A stretch of DNA of 64,000 nt from Athripsodes cinereus. Its lineage: Eukaryota; Arthropoda; Insecta; Trichoptera; Leptoceridae. Positions 61,666 to 64,000 of this stretch are shown here, piece by piece; the stretch's first letter is position 1, and every line of letters starts with the position of its first letter. The DNA lies in the NCBI GenBank assembly GCA_947579605.1, contig OX388318.1:9176001-9240000 (forward strand), read 5' to 3'. The position numbers were made by a program, and so were the translations under genes. A model generated the notes under the pieces. That model did no database searches, had not been told where the DNA came from, and saw only the letters and a program-made list of their open reading frames with translations.

Positions 61666-61740
61666 AAAACAATTTGACATTTAATTTCTTCAGTCAGTTA
61701 CTTTCTCCCGATCTCATTTTTCTAACAAATCGTGTTTCTT

Positions 61741-61790
61741 ATTTTTATTTAGATAGATAATTTATTTAGATAGATAATTTATTTAAAAAA
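61741..61790. repeat. Short tandem repeat, 21-nt unit twice
   Basis: TTATTTAGATAGATAATTTA occurs twice in succession. Confidence 0.7.
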
Positions 61791-62630
61791 TCTATACACC
61801 AATTTTTTTTTTTATTTTATATCATCGTTTTGTCTATAGGTTCCTACCTGATTTTTTCGGTGTTCTCGAGATTGTTGAACCTGAACTAAGTATTCGCGTT
61901 TGATTCATGGAAGTCCCAATCAGTTAAAATTTCTGAGAAAAAAGTTAAAAATGAAAATATGTCGTTCTTATCGTCAGATCAATCTAGATTACAGTCTTAA
62001 AACCGTAGTTTTATTTTATTCTGCAGAACTCGCCTCTAATATTGGAGTGTTTATAGCGGATGTGTATGGGCACATTATGTACATGTAGGTATAATCTATG
62101 CCTGGGATGACAAAGTATAGTATAATATCTATGACTATCTATAAGGGATATGCATGAGCTTATTGTAAAACTGTCCGGAGTGACAGTAGAGCAGGCGAGA
62201 TTGCTAGATTCCACAGACAAATACTTTGAATACGAGTATAAATCAAAAACTAAGTACCAAATAGGTACATAGGTATTATTTTACTCGTGGTAGCGGGTGC
62301 CTACTTCTAGAGTAACGGGTAGTACCTAGGTACCTACCTTCTTACCTCTGTTTAGTTACTTGTAGTGGTGGGAAATACTCTTTCTATGTAAAACTCTTAC
62401 TCTTTCTATATAAACGGTTGCATACGGAGAATAATATTTGATAGTTTGCATTCTTATTATTTTACTTAGCTGTACATATTATTTTACTTGTTATTAAGCA
62501 TGTATCTACAGTGGGAAATTAATAGATGGCTACACCCTTATACAGATCTTATTAAAACGATACAAGAGAAAAAAGTGACTTAATTAGCGCAGAATTATAA
62601 AAAAAAGTATTAAGATGATGTGGACGACTT

Positions 62631-62680
62631 TATTGGCACACAATCTGTATAGCTAATGCTACACAAATTGTGTGCCGATA
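62631..62680. other. 23-bp hairpin with 4-nt loop
   Basis: TATTGGCACACAATCTGTAT and the facing ACAAATTGTGTGCCGATA pair at 20 of 23 positions. The loop is too short for a typical microRNA precursor. Confidence 0.6.
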
Positions 62681-63205
62681 TAATTATTGTGATATTTGCT
62701 ATATGGGCTGTTCGTTCTAAAAAAATGTATGAAAATAATATAAAACGGATTGCTTTGCCAATTCGCTCTAACCGTCTTCAAATTAAATTATAAGGTACAT
62801 TTGTAAAGTCGACATATTGCCCGAACTATATTTAGGTCACCTACTATCTAAATTAATAATATATTATTATTGGTATAGATAATTTGAATCTGTCGATATT
62901 ATTATCAATTCGGCCATCTGTCAAAGTACAGATGGAGTCTTTATTGTTACATGAATCAACGTTTCCGTCTGTCTGATAACCTAGTAAACTTTTTACATAC
63001 AATATTTTAAACCAGTTCTTATCGCCTCGCCGTTCATCATAGTAAGTTGAAAATTAATGCATTGTGTATTCAAGAAAAATGCTTCTTATATAGCATATTG
63101 TTTTTAAATAAGAGTAAAATCTATATATAGATTATGAATATCGTGGTATTGAATGAGTTTATAGGCCAAACTTTTGTTTTCATAGTTTTTTTTTAACATA
63201 ACGTA

Positions 63206-64000
63206 GGGTCATTGCACCAGTGTTTGTACACAATAAGAAATTTGTCACAATTTCGCTTCATATTTCCTATGTTTTTTTAGAAAATGGTTACTTTTTCTTG
63301 AATTTAAGTAGCTGGTTATCCTATAAATATGATAACCTACCTATATTTATCAAATGTATCACTACACATTTTTAATATTTTTTTAATTAATTGAGTTGGT
63401 GATATCTAGTGTTTGTCACAATTTCACCAGTTATTGACACATAAAACTCCAGTGTTTGACACATAGAAAAAATAATATTTCATAGTAATAAAGTAAATAA
63501 ATAAACTGAGACTGTTTAAAATGTATATTAGAAATAAAAACAAACATATTTAGGTACTTTATAATACTATTGAAAAGTATATAGGTACCTAACTAAACTT
63601 AAAAAAAAAAATTGCGGACTTTATGGTCAAATCTCATTTGAAAAGACAAAAGTAAAATATAAATTAATGTGCTTCTGAGTACTTCGTATCTCCTGGATGC
63701 TTGCATTGGAGACATGCCGTTTTTGACAGTATCTACTACACTCTTCATATTCTCTTTATCCCAAAGGAATTTGGGTTTTTTGTTTGGAGCCATGTGTCAC
63801 AAACACATATAAATTTACCACTATTTATCACAAAATGTTTAAATTCATAACTTGAGTTTCAAATGCCTTCCCTCACTGATGATGTTAATAGAAAAAATAA
63901 ATAAATAAAAATATTTGGTAGAAGTGGCAAACACTGGATTTCTTATAAACCCTAGTAATTGACACTTTGTCAAAGACTGGAGAATTAGTATTAAATACGA
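63206..64000 (-). mobile_element. Second pogo-like element, deleted, running off the window
   Basis: TA at 63204-63205 precedes GGGTCATTGCACCAGTGTTT, a layout like the 45789 element. Eight words of the type CCAGTGTTTGACACA occur: forward at 63217, 63406, 63427, 63449 and 63952, reverse at 63793, 63924 and 63968. They point inward like subterminal binding sites. A transposase N-terminus is encoded between them. The right end is outside the window. Confidence 0.6.
63599..63793 (-). pseudogene. Transposase N-terminal psq-type helix-turn-helix, truncated
   Basis: From an ATG at 63793 the minus strand reads MAPNKKPKFLWDKENMKSVV, then DTVKNGMSPMQASRRYEV and LRSTL. This is the helix-turn-helix psq pattern (KENMxxAVxxVxxGxSxxxAxxxYxVxRSTL) at the N-terminus of pogo/jerky transposases. 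After RSTL the sequence turns hydrophobic and unrelated, so an internal deletion removed the rest, including the catalytic core. A normal protein of this kind has several hundred residues. Confidence 0.75.

Larger units (their letters stand above)
61666..63203. other. AT-rich DNA with two hairpins
   Basis: Beyond the 62631 hairpin there is a perfect 8-bp stem, CCATCTGT facing ACAGATGG, near 62914-62936. No genes were seen. Confidence 0.45.

Noticed and set aside
1..64000. CRISPR array, operon or phage-type system
   Set aside because: No evenly spaced identical repeats with unique spacers, no ribosome-binding sites and no bacterial-type gene packing; the sequence is plainly eukaryotic.

Overview
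This is AT-rich, gene-poor animal DNA, most likely from a lepidopteran (moth or butterfly). The evidence is: long AT-rich non-coding stretches; frequent TAGGTACCTACC-type words; many 5'-truncated non-LTR retrotransposon tails ending in short simple repeats; tRNA-derived SINEs; and a nuclear copy of mitochondrial cox3 that reads correctly only with the invertebrate mitochondrial code. There are no operons, CRISPR arrays, rRNA genes or intact tRNA genes. The species assignment is inference.

Only one convincing host coding segment is present. It is a large exon at 40816-41859 on the + strand: a pyrimidine tract and AG, 88 nt of 5'UTR, an ATG at 40904 preceded by an in-frame stop, and about 318 open codons. 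It ends at a consensus GTAAGT donor whose first bases overlap an in-frame TAA. It looks like the first coding exon of a larger gene whose other exons I could not locate. I do not recognise the protein. A GC-richer block near 1.2 kb that ends in a GTAAGA donor is a speculative candidate for an upstream non-coding exon.

Most of the other recognisable content is mobile DNA. (1) 3' ends of several non-LTR retrotransposons: at 7853, 16724, 23366, 29410, 31483, 38088 and 61030, with smaller relics at 2078, 14800, 22430, 48231 and 54150. (2) A dispersed non-LTR 3'-end family (called R1 here) with about 16 copies; two are bounded by target-site duplications. (3) At least two tRNA-derived SINE families plus unassigned tRNA-like repeats. 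(4) DNA transposon relics: a 282-bp hAT-type element with a perfect 8-bp duplication (19356-19637); a 1.75-kb internally deleted pogo/jerky-type element with 27-bp inverted repeats, part of its DNA-binding domain and a PHD-like zinc finger (45789-47540); a second pogo-like relic running off the right edge (63206-64000); a 279-bp element with 15-bp inverted repeats (12398-12676); and three foldback MITE-like elements (25724, 51593, 52107).

The window also holds two strong short hairpins (19856, 62631), several diverged tandem duplications and a mosaic repeat cluster at 35.7-37.5 kb. I found no coordinated gene system. The most interesting items are the unplaced exon, the two deleted pogo-like elements with arrays of subterminal motifs, the mitochondrial insertion and the hairpins.
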